Assembly: GCA_035943355.1 (NCBI GenBank) | Contig: DASZCG010000175.1 | Coordinates: forward strand, 1-14,127 | Length of the DNA stretch: 14,127 nt | Origin: 20CM-2-65-7 sp035943355 | GTDB lineage: Bacteria; Gemmatimonadota; Gemmatimonadetes; Gemmatimonadales; GWC2-71-9 | Reading direction: 5' to 3' | Shown: one piece after another, positions 1 through 7,153 of the stretch | Layout of the letters: every line of letters starts with the position of its first letter | Numbering within the stretch: the first letter of the stretch is position 1 | Made by a program: the position numbers and the translations under genes | The notes under the pieces: model-generated | The model's input: only the letters and a program-made list of their open reading frames with translations | Database searches by the model: none | Told to the model about the DNA's origin: nothing

Positions 1-397
1 GGATAGTGTCGATTTGTGTGTTCGCCGCGACATCGATGATGCCGACGCTCTGGCTCCGCTGATTCGACACGTAGGCGCGCGTGCTGGTGGAATTGAACAC
101 GACGTCGGACGGAATCAGTCCCACCGCGACCGTGCTGCCGAATGTCTGGGTGCTGAGGTCGAGCCGTGTCAGCTGGCTGGCGTCGGTCTGGCCGATGTAC
201 GCGAACCCCTTCGGCGAGACTTTGAGGGCGAGCGGGCGATCCGACAACGGCAACCGCTTGACGGTTCCGTCCGGGTGGGGGCGATCACTCGGTTGCGTCA
301 TTGCATTCGTGGGAACGTCGGAGGGATTGTGGCATCCCAATCCCCATCCTATTACGGCGGCCAGAATGAAGCAGCCCAACGCGTGCGTCCGTCTCAT
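1..397 (-). CDS. YVTN-type beta-propeller lipoprotein, partial (C-terminus beyond the left edge)
   Basis: The first 132 residues of an exported protein are visible; the reading frame is open to base 1, so the C-terminus is missing. The start ATG (397-395) follows a strong Shine-Dalgarno, GAGGAGGG, at 409-402. Residues 1-22 look like a lipoprotein signal peptide: two Arg near the start, a hydrophobic stretch about 7-20, then Gly-Leu-Gly-Cys with Cys22 as the likely lipidated residue. Gly rather than Leu at -3 makes the lipobox imperfect. From about residue 52 propeller blades begin, with a typical 'RAYVSNQ...VGIIDV' pattern near 107-123. Blades one and two (about 52-132) run parallel to blades one and two of the DNA-binding propellers upstream, with a similar 'LTRLDL' versus 'VERLDL' strand. 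It lies 122 bases downstream of the nearer fusion gene. Propeller lipoproteins are often binding or scaffold proteins; the ligand here is unknown. Confidence 0.8.
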   Translation of the reverse strand, partial: MRRTHALGCFILAAVIGWGLGCHNPSDVPTNAMTQPSDRPHPDGTVKRLPLSDRPLALKVSPKGFAYIGQTDASQLTRLDLSTQTFGSTVAVGLIPSDVVFNSTSTRAYVSNQRSQSVGIIDVAANTQIDTI

Positions 398-401
398 GAC
401 A

Positions 402-409
402 CCCTCCTC
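402..409 (-). promoter_or_regulatory. Shine-Dalgarno of the propeller lipoprotein gene
   Basis: GAGGAGGG on the minus strand, with the GGAGG core five bases before the ATG at 397. It fixes the start of a gene truncated by the window edge. No comparable site precedes the two upstream fusion genes. Confidence 0.7.
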
Positions 410-423
410 GACAGTCGCTGTCG
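409..423. repeat. Perfect 6-bp inverted repeat touching the lipoprotein ribosome-binding site
   Basis: CGACAG-TCG-CTGTCG: six-base arms around a three-base loop. It shares base 409 with the edge of the Shine-Dalgarno of the lipoprotein gene, so as RNA it would form a hairpin directly 5' of that site. On the plus strand it is followed by TTTTT (424-428), the layout of a small intrinsic terminator, but no plus-strand gene ends here. A control hairpin or an operator is more likely. Confidence 0.5.
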
Positions 424-428
424 TTTTT

Positions 429-452
429 CGATGATTAGAAAAACTATCATCG
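429..452. repeat. Imperfect AT-rich inverted repeat in the gap before the lipoprotein gene
   Basis: CGATGA-T-TAG and CTATCATCG surround an AAAAA loop: nine paired bases with one bulged T. It stands out from GC-rich surroundings and lies just upstream of the hairpin at 409-423. It could be an operator or part of a promoter region. A weak -35/-10 pair on the minus strand, TTGCGT-N17-GATAGT, would place its -10 inside this repeat. Confidence 0.4.
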
Positions 453-519
453 GGGTGGCGAGGACACGCAAGCGCAACCGCTCAATACGGCATAACGCGA
501 AGTTGTCATACGGGGACGC

Positions 520-1971
520 CTAGGATGCGGAGGCAGCCGCCTGGGAATTCGACTGCAGCGGCGCTTGGTCGAGTTGGTGCATGCGCCGCCCGTCGGACGG
601 CAGGATGTCGACCCAGCCCGCTTCGTTGGCAATGAGCACCTTGCCCGTCTGGTCGAACGCGATCTCCCGGGGACGGCCGCCCGTATTGATCATGGCGCGC
701 AGCGTGAGCGAAGCGACGTCGATCGCGGCGATTCTACCGCTGTGCACGAGTCCTGCGTACAGCACGCCGTCGTTGGGGCTGAGCGCCAGGGAGACGGCTC
801 CATTCCCGCTCCCCCCTTCGAGATCGAGTACGCCAATTCGCTTCCCGCTCGCCAGCCGCACCACATCGAGCCCATGGCGCTCGTTGGCGACATAGAGCGT
901 GGTGCCGTCGCGCGACACCGCCAGCCCTTGAGGCCAGCCGCCAAGCGCAAAGGCGCGGATCACCTCGTACCGTGACGTATCGACCTCGAGCACCGACCCC
1001 CCCGTCCGCGTCGCGACGTACAGGCGGCCGCCCGAGGGGTGCAGCGCGAGGTGATGTGACGTAGCCGGAAGCGGCAGCGAGCCCACCAGACGCCCATTCT
1101 GCACATTCAGACCGAACAGCCGGTCTTCATTCGTGGTCACAAAGAGCGTACGCCCGGCAGGCGAAAGCGCCAGAGGGAAAGGATTGCCGGGGACGGGGAA
1201 CGCGTGGATCTGGACATCGCGCCGCGCATCGATCACGGCGATTTCATCACAGTACTGCACGGTGACATAGGCCCGTTCGCCGGATGCATCGAATTTCACG
1301 CAGGTCGGTGTGCAGCCGAGCTGCACACCGCCACGGAATTGCAGGGTGCGCAGATCCAGCCGCTCGACCGTTGCAGCCCTGGTCCGTGTGACGTAGGCGA
1401 GATCAGGGCGGCCTACCGCGATGCCAAAAGGATTTCCGCAGATCGGGAGCCTGTGTGGCCCGCCGGCCGGAGCTGTGGACTGATCCCGGGGCGCCGTCGA
1501 TTGGACGAGCGCCACCGCAGGGCTCCGTCCCTCGATAGTGCGACGTGCGTGGGGCGTGCACGTCCGTTTCAGGAACCAACGCATCACCTCATCCGTCCCC
1601 ACTTCTCTCAGTCGACGCCAGTGTGTCCCCGTGACCCGTCGCACGAGGCGATAGCAGCTCGCCAAAGCCATGCTCGCGTCGGGTGCCATGGGTCGCAGAG
1701 CTCCCTCGCCGTGCCCCACTGCCGCATCAGCCCGGAGCATCCAGTGCAGCACGCACACCCACCCTGCCAGTTCTTCATAGGGCGGCAACCCTTCCCGGTG
1801 CAGCAACCGATTGAGTTGAAAGCGGGTGCGTAGCCCGAGCCGCTCGCACAGGAGGTGCGTGGACCCGGCCCGGCCGTTTTCGCACACGAGAGAATTGATG
1901 ACTGCCCGGCCTTGAGGAGTGAGGCCGGGGAGCGAGCGTTGGAATAGAGCTACGAGAGCGAGTGGCGGCAT
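520..1971 (-). CDS. AraC-like helix-turn-helix / seven-bladed YVTN beta-propeller fusion, paralogue 1
   Basis: 483 residues, predicted cytoplasmic (no signal peptide or membrane segment). Residues about 36-135 resemble a degenerate AraC-type DNA-binding region: a first helix pair around 38-62 ending in 'HREGLPP', and a second ending 'YRLVRRVTGTHWRRLRE' (107-123), where AraC proteins usually have 'TG..P.EYR'. A linker of about 40 residues follows. Residues 175-457 hold seven blades of roughly 40 residues, with recurring motifs such as 'GRTLFVTTN' and 'TTLYVANE'. I chose ATG 1971 over the TTG at 2013 because the neighbouring paralogue starts with the same Met-Pro-Pro-Leu. Neither start has a clear ribosome-binding site. 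The gene lies 66 bases downstream of the paralogue and 122 bases upstream of the propeller lipoprotein. A transcription regulator whose propeller senses a ligand or partner is plausible, but this is inference. Confidence 0.8.
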   Translation of the reverse strand: MPPLALVALFQRSLPGLTPQGRAVINSLVCENGRAGSTHLLCERLGLRTRFQLNRLLHREGLPPYEELAGWVCVLHWMLRADAAVGHGEGALRPMAPDASMALASCYRLVRRVTGTHWRRLREVGTDEVMRWFLKRTCTPHARRTIEGRSPAVALVQSTAPRDQSTAPAGGPHRLPICGNPFGIAVGRPDLAYVTRTRAATVERLDLRTLQFRGGVQLGCTPTCVKFDASGERAYVTVQYCDEIAVIDARRDVQIHAFPVPGNPFPLALSPAGRTLFVTTNEDRLFGLNVQNGRLVGSLPLPATSHHLALHPSGGRLYVATRTGGSVLEVDTSRYEVIRAFALGGWPQGLAVSRDGTTLYVANERHGLDVVRLASGKRIGVLDLEGGSGNGAVSLALSPNDGVLYAGLVHSGRIAAIDVASLTLRAMINTGGRPREIAFDQTGKVLIANEAGWVDILPSDGRRMHQLDQAPLQSNSQAAASAS

Positions 1972-1991
1972 TGGGTTTTGAGTCCGCTCTA

Positions 1992-2011
1992 GCTGGGAAT
2001 TAATACCCAGC
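1992..2011. repeat. Inverted repeat in the gap upstream of fusion paralogue 1
   Basis: GCTGGG-N8-CCCAGC with perfect six-base arms and an AT-only spacer, centred about 30 bases upstream of the chosen ATG (1971) inside a 66-base gap. The two-fold symmetry and AT-rich centre are what one expects of a regulator binding site. The adjacent DNA-binding propellers are the obvious candidate ligands. An RNA hairpin acting on translation is the alternative. Confidence 0.5.
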
Positions 2012-2037
2012 AATGTTTCGTTTTGCTCCCGTGCTGG

Positions 2038-3480
2038 CTAGATATTCTGCCGCTCGGCGACGCAGATGCTGTCCACCCACCCCGCGTCGTTGGCCACGAG
2101 CACGGTTCCATCCGTGTGAACGCCGAAACGCTGGGGCCGGCCCCCGGTGGCGATGACGGCGCTCTCACAGAGCGCCACGCGCCTCAGCACCACCACGCGC
2201 CCGGCCATGAAGAGACTCGCGAACAGGGCGGCGCTATCCCGGCTGAGTGCGAGCCCCAGGGCCCCAGTTCCGAGCTGGACGACGCTGCGCCGCGCGGTCG
2301 CGAGGTGGATGGCGTCCAGTGACCCGCGTTCATTCGCGATGTACAGTGTTTGGCCGTCCGACGATACGAGGACATCCTGCACCGCGCCTCCGACCTCGAA
2401 TCGCCGGGCGACGTTGAGGGTGTGGGCATCCACCTCCAGGACAACGGCCGCCCGCCAGCACGGCACGTAGATCCAGCGACCCGACGGGTGCACGGCGAGA
2501 TGCGGACAGGCGAGTGGGATCGGGGTTGTCGCGGCCACAGTGCGTCGCGCGACGGCGATCGCCAGCAGGCGATCCTGGTTCGTTACCACGTACAACGTCC
2601 GGCCGTCGGGGGCCAAGGCGGCACCCAGGGCGTGGCCAGGCATCGGGATGGCGGCGATTTGCTGCCCGCGCCCGGTGTCGATGATGTCCACGCTTTCGGC
2701 AAACTGCGTCGTGACGTACGCCAATGGTCCCCTACGGGCGGGGACGACCCGCGTGGGCGCAGCGCCAACGTGGATACTGCGAATGACGCGCAACGGGTCG
2801 AGCGCGACGACATCCACCATGGCGGCGTGCGGCCTCGTGACCAGCGCGTGACCGGCACTCGTGAACGCGACATCGTAGGGCATGCCGGTCATGTAGACGC
2901 GTTCACGCACGAACCCTGAGACTGGCTGGGGTACGGCATGTGGCGGTGTATTGGACATCGCCACGGAGCGATCACGGGTGTCGATCGATGCGGTGTGGGA
3001 CCGTCGTATCAGGCGCTGCGGCGCGACGCGATTTCCTGCGACGGCAACCACGTGCGTATTCTGGGCAGGGGCGGTGTGGCCACACCGATCCTTGAAGCGC
3101 AGCAGCGCGCTCGCGAGCCCGTCACGGCGCACCTCCGACCAGCGGCTACCGGTGACACGGCGCACTAGTCGGTAGGCGACGGCCGGGTCGAGTCGCTCCC
3201 GTTCTGCGAGCTCGCGCAGCGAGATTCCCGACGTTTCAGCCTCGAGGATCCAATACAGGGTGCGAGCCCACCCGCTCAGTACCTCGAGCGGAGGTAGACC
3301 ATCACGCCGCAAGGATCGCGCGAGCTGGTAGCGGTCATGGAAACCGAGCCAGGCTGCCATTTCGGGGGAGTGCGGAACGTGTCCGTTGACACAGCCGAGG
3401 GCACTCAGCAGCGCGCGCCCGTTGGTAGACAGGTGCGGGAGGGCTGTCTGCAGAAGACTCGTGAGCCGGAGTGGTGGCAT
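2038..3480 (-). CDS. AraC-like helix-turn-helix / seven-bladed YVTN beta-propeller fusion, paralogue 2
   Basis: 480 residues, no signal peptide or membrane segment. The DNA-binding part is better preserved than in paralogue 1: residues 86-119 read like the second AraC-type helix-turn-helix, with 'SLRELAERERLDPAVAYRLV' followed by 'RRVTGSRWSEVR'. An upstream helical segment (about 36-80, with 'RRDGLPPLEVLSGWARTLYW') matches the paralogue closely. After a linker of about 60 residues, seven blades occupy roughly 195-471, for example 'GRTLYVVTNQDRL' and 'QTLYIANERGSLD'. Blade seven ends 'VLVANDAGWVDS', the counterpart of 'VLIANEAGWVDI' in paralogue 1. The two proteins align from Met1 to the end of the last blade, so tandem duplication is likely. 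ATG 3480 has no obvious ribosome-binding site. The gene follows the glycosyltransferase by 69 bases, which may hold its own promoter. Function is unknown beyond likely DNA binding. Confidence 0.82.
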   Translation of the reverse strand: MPPLRLTSLLQTALPHLSTNGRALLSALGCVNGHVPHSPEMAAWLGFHDRYQLARSLRRDGLPPLEVLSGWARTLYWILEAETSGISLRELAERERLDPAVAYRLVRRVTGSRWSEVRRDGLASALLRFKDRCGHTAPAQNTHVVAVAGNRVAPQRLIRRSHTASIDTRDRSVAMSNTPPHAVPQPVSGFVRERVYMTGMPYDVAFTSAGHALVTRPHAAMVDVVALDPLRVIRSIHVGAAPTRVVPARRGPLAYVTTQFAESVDIIDTGRGQQIAAIPMPGHALGAALAPDGRTLYVVTNQDRLLAIAVARRTVAATTPIPLACPHLAVHPSGRWIYVPCWRAAVVLEVDAHTLNVARRFEVGGAVQDVLVSSDGQTLYIANERGSLDAIHLATARRSVVQLGTGALGLALSRDSAALFASLFMAGRVVVLRRVALCESAVIATGGRPQRFGVHTDGTVLVANDAGWVDSICVAERQNI

Positions 3481-3506
3481 CAGCGGAGCCGTTGCAAAGT
3501 GATTCT

Positions 3507-3538
3507 GTTACACTACGCGACGATTCGGGGTCCCACAA
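3507..3538 (-). promoter_or_regulatory. Candidate promoter for the propeller gene cluster
   Basis: On the minus strand, TTGTGG and TAGTGT are 17 bases apart within the 69-base gap between the glycosyltransferase stop and the ATG at 3480. Each hexamer matches three of six sigma-70 consensus bases, so the call rests mainly on spacing and position. No sigma-54 type -24/-12 element (TGGC...TTGC) is visible in this gap. Confidence 0.25.
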
Positions 3539-3549
3539 GACGCGAGCGC

Positions 3550-4509
3550 CTACGTACGGTCCCCCGATCGCAGCCGCTGTACCTCGCGCTCGAGGGTCCG
3601 CATCTCCTCGCGCATTCCCGCCAGCATCTCCCCCACGAACCCAAAGCCGAACAGCACGACCCCCGAGATCACGAGCACCATGATCAGGTCGAGCAGGGGC
3701 CGGAAGCCGACGTGCGGGGGCCCAAAGCGCAGGTAGAGGGCGACCAGCCCCACGATCGAGCCCAGCAGGAACAGGATGGCCCCCGCTACCCCGAAGAACA
3801 GCATCGGCTTACGGCCGAAGCGCAGCTGGAACCAGACCGACATCAGGTCCAGCACGCCCACCGGGATCCGCCCGATGCCGAACTTGGAGCTGCCGGCGCG
3901 GCGGGGATACAGCGGGACCGGCTGCTGGGCGAGCCGAAAGCCTTGGGACGCGGCAATCACGATCATGAAGCGGTGCCAATCGGGACGTGTCGGCACGCTG
4001 TCCATGACCTCGCGCCGGTAGGCCTTCACCGAATTCAGATCGCTCACCCGCACGCCGAACAGCCAGCGGCAGAGGGCGTTGTAGACGCTCGAGACGAAGC
4101 GCTTGTCGTACTGCCCCTGTTTCGTTCCGGTCACCACATCCGCCTCGCCCGCCAGGATGGGAGCGACCAGCGATGGGATATCGGATGGCAAGTACTGCAG
4201 ATCCGCGGGATAGAACACGAGGACCCGTCCGCGGGCCACGTCGGCACCCGACTTGAGCGCGTCGGCGATGCCGCGCTGCGCCCGGTGCGTGACGACGCGC
4301 ACGAACGGGTGCTTCGCGGTGATCTCTTCGAGCACGCGGGGCGTGCCGTCGTGGCTGCCGTCGTTCACGATGACCAGCTCGCAGGCGTAGGGTAGCGGCA
4401 GCAGCGCCTCGCGCGTCAGCCGCACGAATTCCGGGAGATTCTCGGCTTCGTCCTTGGCGGGAACGAGGACGCTGACGTCCGGCGGCGTCGAATTCGTCGC
4501 GAGGCTCAC
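3550..4509 (-). CDS. Family 2 glycosyltransferase, polyprenyl-phosphate type, with two C-terminal membrane helices
   Basis: 319 residues. The N-terminal GT2 fold shows 'VSVLVPAKDEAENLP' at 12-26, the nucleotide-binding 'VIVNDGSHDGT' at 46-56 and the metal-site region 'YPADLQYLPSDI' at 100-111. It is thus close to the dolichyl/undecaprenyl-phosphate sugar transferase group. Two hydrophobic segments, about 236-260 and 272-295, should anchor it in the inner membrane. A charged, probably coiled tail (about 298-315) follows. Architecture and length resemble ArnC-like or DPM1-like enzymes that load a sugar from a nucleotide donor onto a lipid phosphate. The exact sugar cannot be read from sequence. 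The GTG start overlaps the rpoN stop by four bases (GTGA), so it is translated with the LPS operon. A role in supplying a sugar for LPS or lipid A decoration fits the context but is inferred. Confidence 0.85.
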   Translation of the reverse strand: MSLATNSTPPDVSVLVPAKDEAENLPEFVRLTREALLPLPYACELVIVNDGSHDGTPRVLEEITAKHPFVRVVTHRAQRGIADALKSGADVARGRVLVFYPADLQYLPSDIPSLVAPILAGEADVVTGTKQGQYDKRFVSSVYNALCRWLFGVRVSDLNSVKAYRREVMDSVPTRPDWHRFMIVIAASQGFRLAQQPVPLYPRRAGSSKFGIGRIPVGVLDLMSVWFQLRFGRKPMLFFGVAGAILFLLGSIVGLVALYLRFGPPHVGFRPLLDLIMVLVISGVVLFGFGFVGEMLAGMREEMRTLEREVQRLRSGDRT

Positions 4510-5969
4510 AGCCGCTTGCGCATCCGCGCGGGCAGAATACCGAGCTGATCGCGGTACTTCGCCACCGTGCGCCGAGCGATGCGCACGCCTTTGCGCTCGA
4601 ACATTTCCACGATCTGCTGATCGGTGAGCGGATTCTTGGGCGGCTCGTCGCTCACCAGCTTCTGAATCTGCGCCTTGATCGAGCGGGCGCTGGCGTCCTC
4701 GCCCGTCGAGGTCGAGAGGCCGCTCGAGAAGAAGAACTTGAGCGGCAGCAGCCCGCGGGGCGTCTGCACGTATTTCTCGTTGGTCACCCGGCTGACGGTG
4801 CTCTCGTGCATGCTGATGACATCCGCCACCTCGCGCAGCGTCAGCGGCTTCAAGTAGTCGATGCCCTTCTCGAAGAATTCGCGCTGCCGGTCCACGATGA
4901 AATTCATCACCTTGAGCATCGTCTGGCGGCGCTGCTCGATGGCCTGAATCATCCAGTGCGCGCTGTTCAGCCGCTGGTTGATGAATTCCTTGCTTTCGCC
5001 GTCGTACTTCTTCTTGTCGCGGGCGATCTCCTGATACGTCTTGGAAATGCGCAGCCGCGGCAGCCCGCTGTCGTTCAAGAAGACATGGTACTTGTCGTCG
5101 ATTTTCTCGACGACGAGATCGGGAATGATGTAGGGGTCGTTGCCCGCGGAGTATTGCAGCCCCGGCTTGGGGTCGAGGCGCGCCAGCTCGTCGGCGGCGC
5201 GCTGCACTTCATCGGGCGCGAGGCCGAAGCGCTTGCCCAGGTCGCTCCAGCGATGGGCGATCAGGTCGTCGAACGCCTCTTTGACCAGCCGGTAGACCAG
5301 CGAATCGGTGCGCTTCTGGCTCTCGAGCTGCAGTATCAGGCACTCGCGCAGGTTGCGCGCGCCGATACCCGGCGGGTCGAGCTGCTGGATGATCCGGAGC
5401 ATCTCCTCGACTTCCGTCATCGTGAACGCCGGCACGTTGAGGTCGAGCTCGGATTCCGCCTCGTGCTCCTCGAGCAGCTGGTTCGCGCCCTTGAGGATCT
5501 CCTCCACGGTGTGCTGGAGATAGCCGTCCTCGCCGATGTTGCCGAGGAACTCTTCGGCGAGCAGCTGCTGGCGCGGATTCAGATCGAGCATGCGCGTCTG
5601 CTCGCGCAGGTGATCGATTAGATCCTTGGCTTCGACCGTGACCGGCTCCACGTACTCCCGCGCGTCGCTATACGACCCGCTCGGCACGCCATGCTCGGTG
5701 CGGTCGTCGAGCAGAATGCTTTCCCAGTCGGGCCCGTCCTCGGCCTTCGCTTCCTTCTCCGGCTTGTTCTGCTGCTGGTCCGCGGCGGTCGCCTGCACCT
5801 CCTCCTCAGGTTCGATCATCTCGAGGAAGGGGTTACCCAGCAGCTCCTGCTTCAGGTGCTGCTCCAGGTCGAGCAACGGCATGTAGAGCAGATCCATCGC
5901 CTGATAGAGGCGTGGATTGATCCGCAGGTCCTGGCGGAGCGCCGTGTGCTGATGCAGACCGGTCTTCAT
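4506..5969 (-). CDS. rpoN: RNA polymerase sigma-54 factor
   Basis: 487 residues, normal length for RpoN. Region I (about 1-50) has the typical 'LRINPRLYQAMDLLYMPLLD' pattern and ends 'NPFLE'. An acidic, Gln-rich region II spans about 54-110. The core-binding domain (about 115-310) includes 'LDPPGIGARNLRECL'. The helix-turn-helix is near 377-405, with 'REVADVISMHESTVSRVTNE'. The RpoN box that reads the -24 promoter element is 'ARRTVAKYRD' at 465-474. The ATG overlaps the lptB stop by four bases (ATGA). The lptB-rpoN pairing is a long-known conserved arrangement in proteobacteria. The genes usually found next there, hpf and ptsN, are absent; a glycosyltransferase follows instead. Sigma-54 needs an AAA+ enhancer-binding activator, and none is encoded in this window. 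Confidence 0.97.
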   Translation of the reverse strand: MKTGLHQHTALRQDLRINPRLYQAMDLLYMPLLDLEQHLKQELLGNPFLEMIEPEEEVQATAADQQQNKPEKEAKAEDGPDWESILLDDRTEHGVPSGSYSDAREYVEPVTVEAKDLIDHLREQTRMLDLNPRQQLLAEEFLGNIGEDGYLQHTVEEILKGANQLLEEHEAESELDLNVPAFTMTEVEEMLRIIQQLDPPGIGARNLRECLILQLESQKRTDSLVYRLVKEAFDDLIAHRWSDLGKRFGLAPDEVQRAADELARLDPKPGLQYSAGNDPYIIPDLVVEKIDDKYHVFLNDSGLPRLRISKTYQEIARDKKKYDGESKEFINQRLNSAHWMIQAIEQRRQTMLKVMNFIVDRQREFFEKGIDYLKPLTLREVADVISMHESTVSRVTNEKYVQTPRGLLPLKFFFSSGLSTSTGEDASARSIKAQIQKLVSDEPPKNPLTDQQIVEMFERKGVRIARRTVAKYRDQLGILPARMRKRL

Positions 5970-7153
5970 GCCGCCGGTGACAGCCGCGCGCGCAGGCGCG
6001 TCGTGAGAGTGGGACCGAGATAGAGCGACGCCACGCGATCGTCGAAGACCAGCTGCCGCACCGTGCCGGCGACCTGCACGCGTCCCTCGAACATGATGTA
6101 CGCGCGGTCCACGATATCGAGCGTCTGCTCGACGTTGTGGTCGGTGATCAGCACGCCGATGCCGCGGTGGCGCAAGCCGGCGACAATGGTCTGAATGTCG
6201 TTGACGGCAATGGGGTCGACGCCGGCAAACGGCTCATCCAGCAGCAGAAACTTCGGCTCCGTCACGAGCGCGCGGGTGATTTCGAGCCGGCGCCGCTCGC
6301 CGCCCGAGAGCTGATACGCCTTTTGCTTGCGCAGATGCTTGATCGCCAGCTCGTCGAGCAGCGACTCGAGCCGCTGCTGGCGGTCCGCCTCGTCGATGTT
6401 GAGCGTCTCGAGAATCGCGAGCACGTTTTCTTCCACGGTCAGCTTCCGAAAGATCGATGGCTCCTGCGCCAGATACCCGATCCCCGCGCGGGCACGTTGA
6501 TACATCGGCAACGCCGTGATGTCGCGGCCGTCGAGCAGGATAGTGCCCTCATCGGGTCGGATCAGGCCGGTGATCATGTAGAACGAGGTCGTCTTGCCGG
6601 CCCCGTTCGGACCCAACAGCCCGACGATCTCTCCCTGCGCCAGCTCGAGCGACACGTTATTCACCACGCGCCGGCCCTTGTAGGCCTTCACGAGATGCAG
6701 CGCCTCGAGCTGGCTGCCGCCGCGTACCAGCGGGTGATCGCCGGTCACCGACTCGGCGCGCACCACGGTTTCCTCGGCGAGCTGGAGGAACTGCTGCGAC
6801 GCGGTCAACCGGTCGGTGGGCATGCTCGCCCAGAGGTCGGGCGCGAACGCGACGGGGACGTCACCCCAGAGCGCGCCCATCGGCAGCACCAGGATCTTGA
6901 GCATGGCCAGGCGGGGTAGGACCGACGTCGCGAGGTAGGCTCGCGCGTCGTCCACGGACAGGCTCCCGGTGTCCGGCGACGAGCCCTTGGCGGTGGTCCG
7001 GAGCTTGAGAAAATCCTCGCGGTACGCGATCGCCAGATCGCTGAAGCTGGCGCGGCCCTGCTCGTCGGCGACGCGAGCCAGCGCGGCCGCCGCGAGCGGC
7101 AGCGAGGAGTCCCCCCGCGCGAGCAAGTCGACGAAGCGATCGAGTCCCGTCAT
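5966..7153 (-). CDS. lptB: LPS export ABC transporter ATPase with a long N-terminal extension
   Basis: 395 residues against about 241 for E. coli LptB. Residues about 148-382 are a complete LptB: Walker A 'GPNGAGKT' 181-188, Q-loop Gln230, signature 'LSGGERRR' 282-289, Walker B 'FLLLDEP' 302-308, and switch His339 in 'ITDHN'. The stretch 'VKAYKGRRVVNNVSLEL' near 155-171 is the normal LptB beginning. It powers extraction of LPS from the inner membrane with LptF, LptG and LptC; LptF and LptG are not in this window. The first 147 residues are extra, look soluble and mostly helical ('LARVADEQGRASFSDLAIAY' at 25-44), and match nothing I recognise. The start is supported by a four-base ATGA overlap with the lptA-like stop. 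Internal Met84, Met92 and Met111 are alternative starts, though none lies right at the ABC domain. Confidence 0.93.
   Translation of the reverse strand: MTGLDRFVDLLARGDSSLPLAAAALARVADEQGRASFSDLAIAYREDFLKLRTTAKGSSPDTGSLSVDDARAYLATSVLPRLAMLKILVLPMGALWGDVPVAFAPDLWASMPTDRLTASQQFLQLAEETVVRAESVTGDHPLVRGGSQLEALHLVKAYKGRRVVNNVSLELAQGEIVGLLGPNGAGKTTSFYMITGLIRPDEGTILLDGRDITALPMYQRARAGIGYLAQEPSIFRKLTVEENVLAILETLNIDEADRQQRLESLLDELAIKHLRKQKAYQLSGGERRRLEITRALVTEPKFLLLDEPFAGVDPIAVNDIQTIVAGLRHRGIGVLITDHNVEQTLDIVDRAYIMFEGRVQVAGTVRQLVFDDRVASLYLGPTLTTRLRARLSPAA

Noticed and set aside
424..428. Intrinsic terminator on the plus strand formed by the hairpin at 409-423 and TTTTT
   Set aside because: The stem is only six base pairs and no plus-strand gene leads into it.
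1972..2013. Extension of fusion paralogue 1 to the TTG at 2013
   Set aside because: The added 14 residues have no counterpart in the paralogue, which begins Met-Pro-Pro-Leu at the position matching ATG 1971, and the extension would run through the inverted repeat at 1992-2011.
3481..3549. Sigma-54 dependent promoter in the gaps near rpoN and the propeller genes
   Set aside because: I looked for TGGC...TTGC with -24/-12 spacing in the gaps at 398-519, 1972-2037 and 3481-3549 and found none.
4806..5621. 271-codon plus-strand open frame opposite rpoN
   Set aside because: It is a shadow of an unambiguous sigma-54 gene with no motif of its own.
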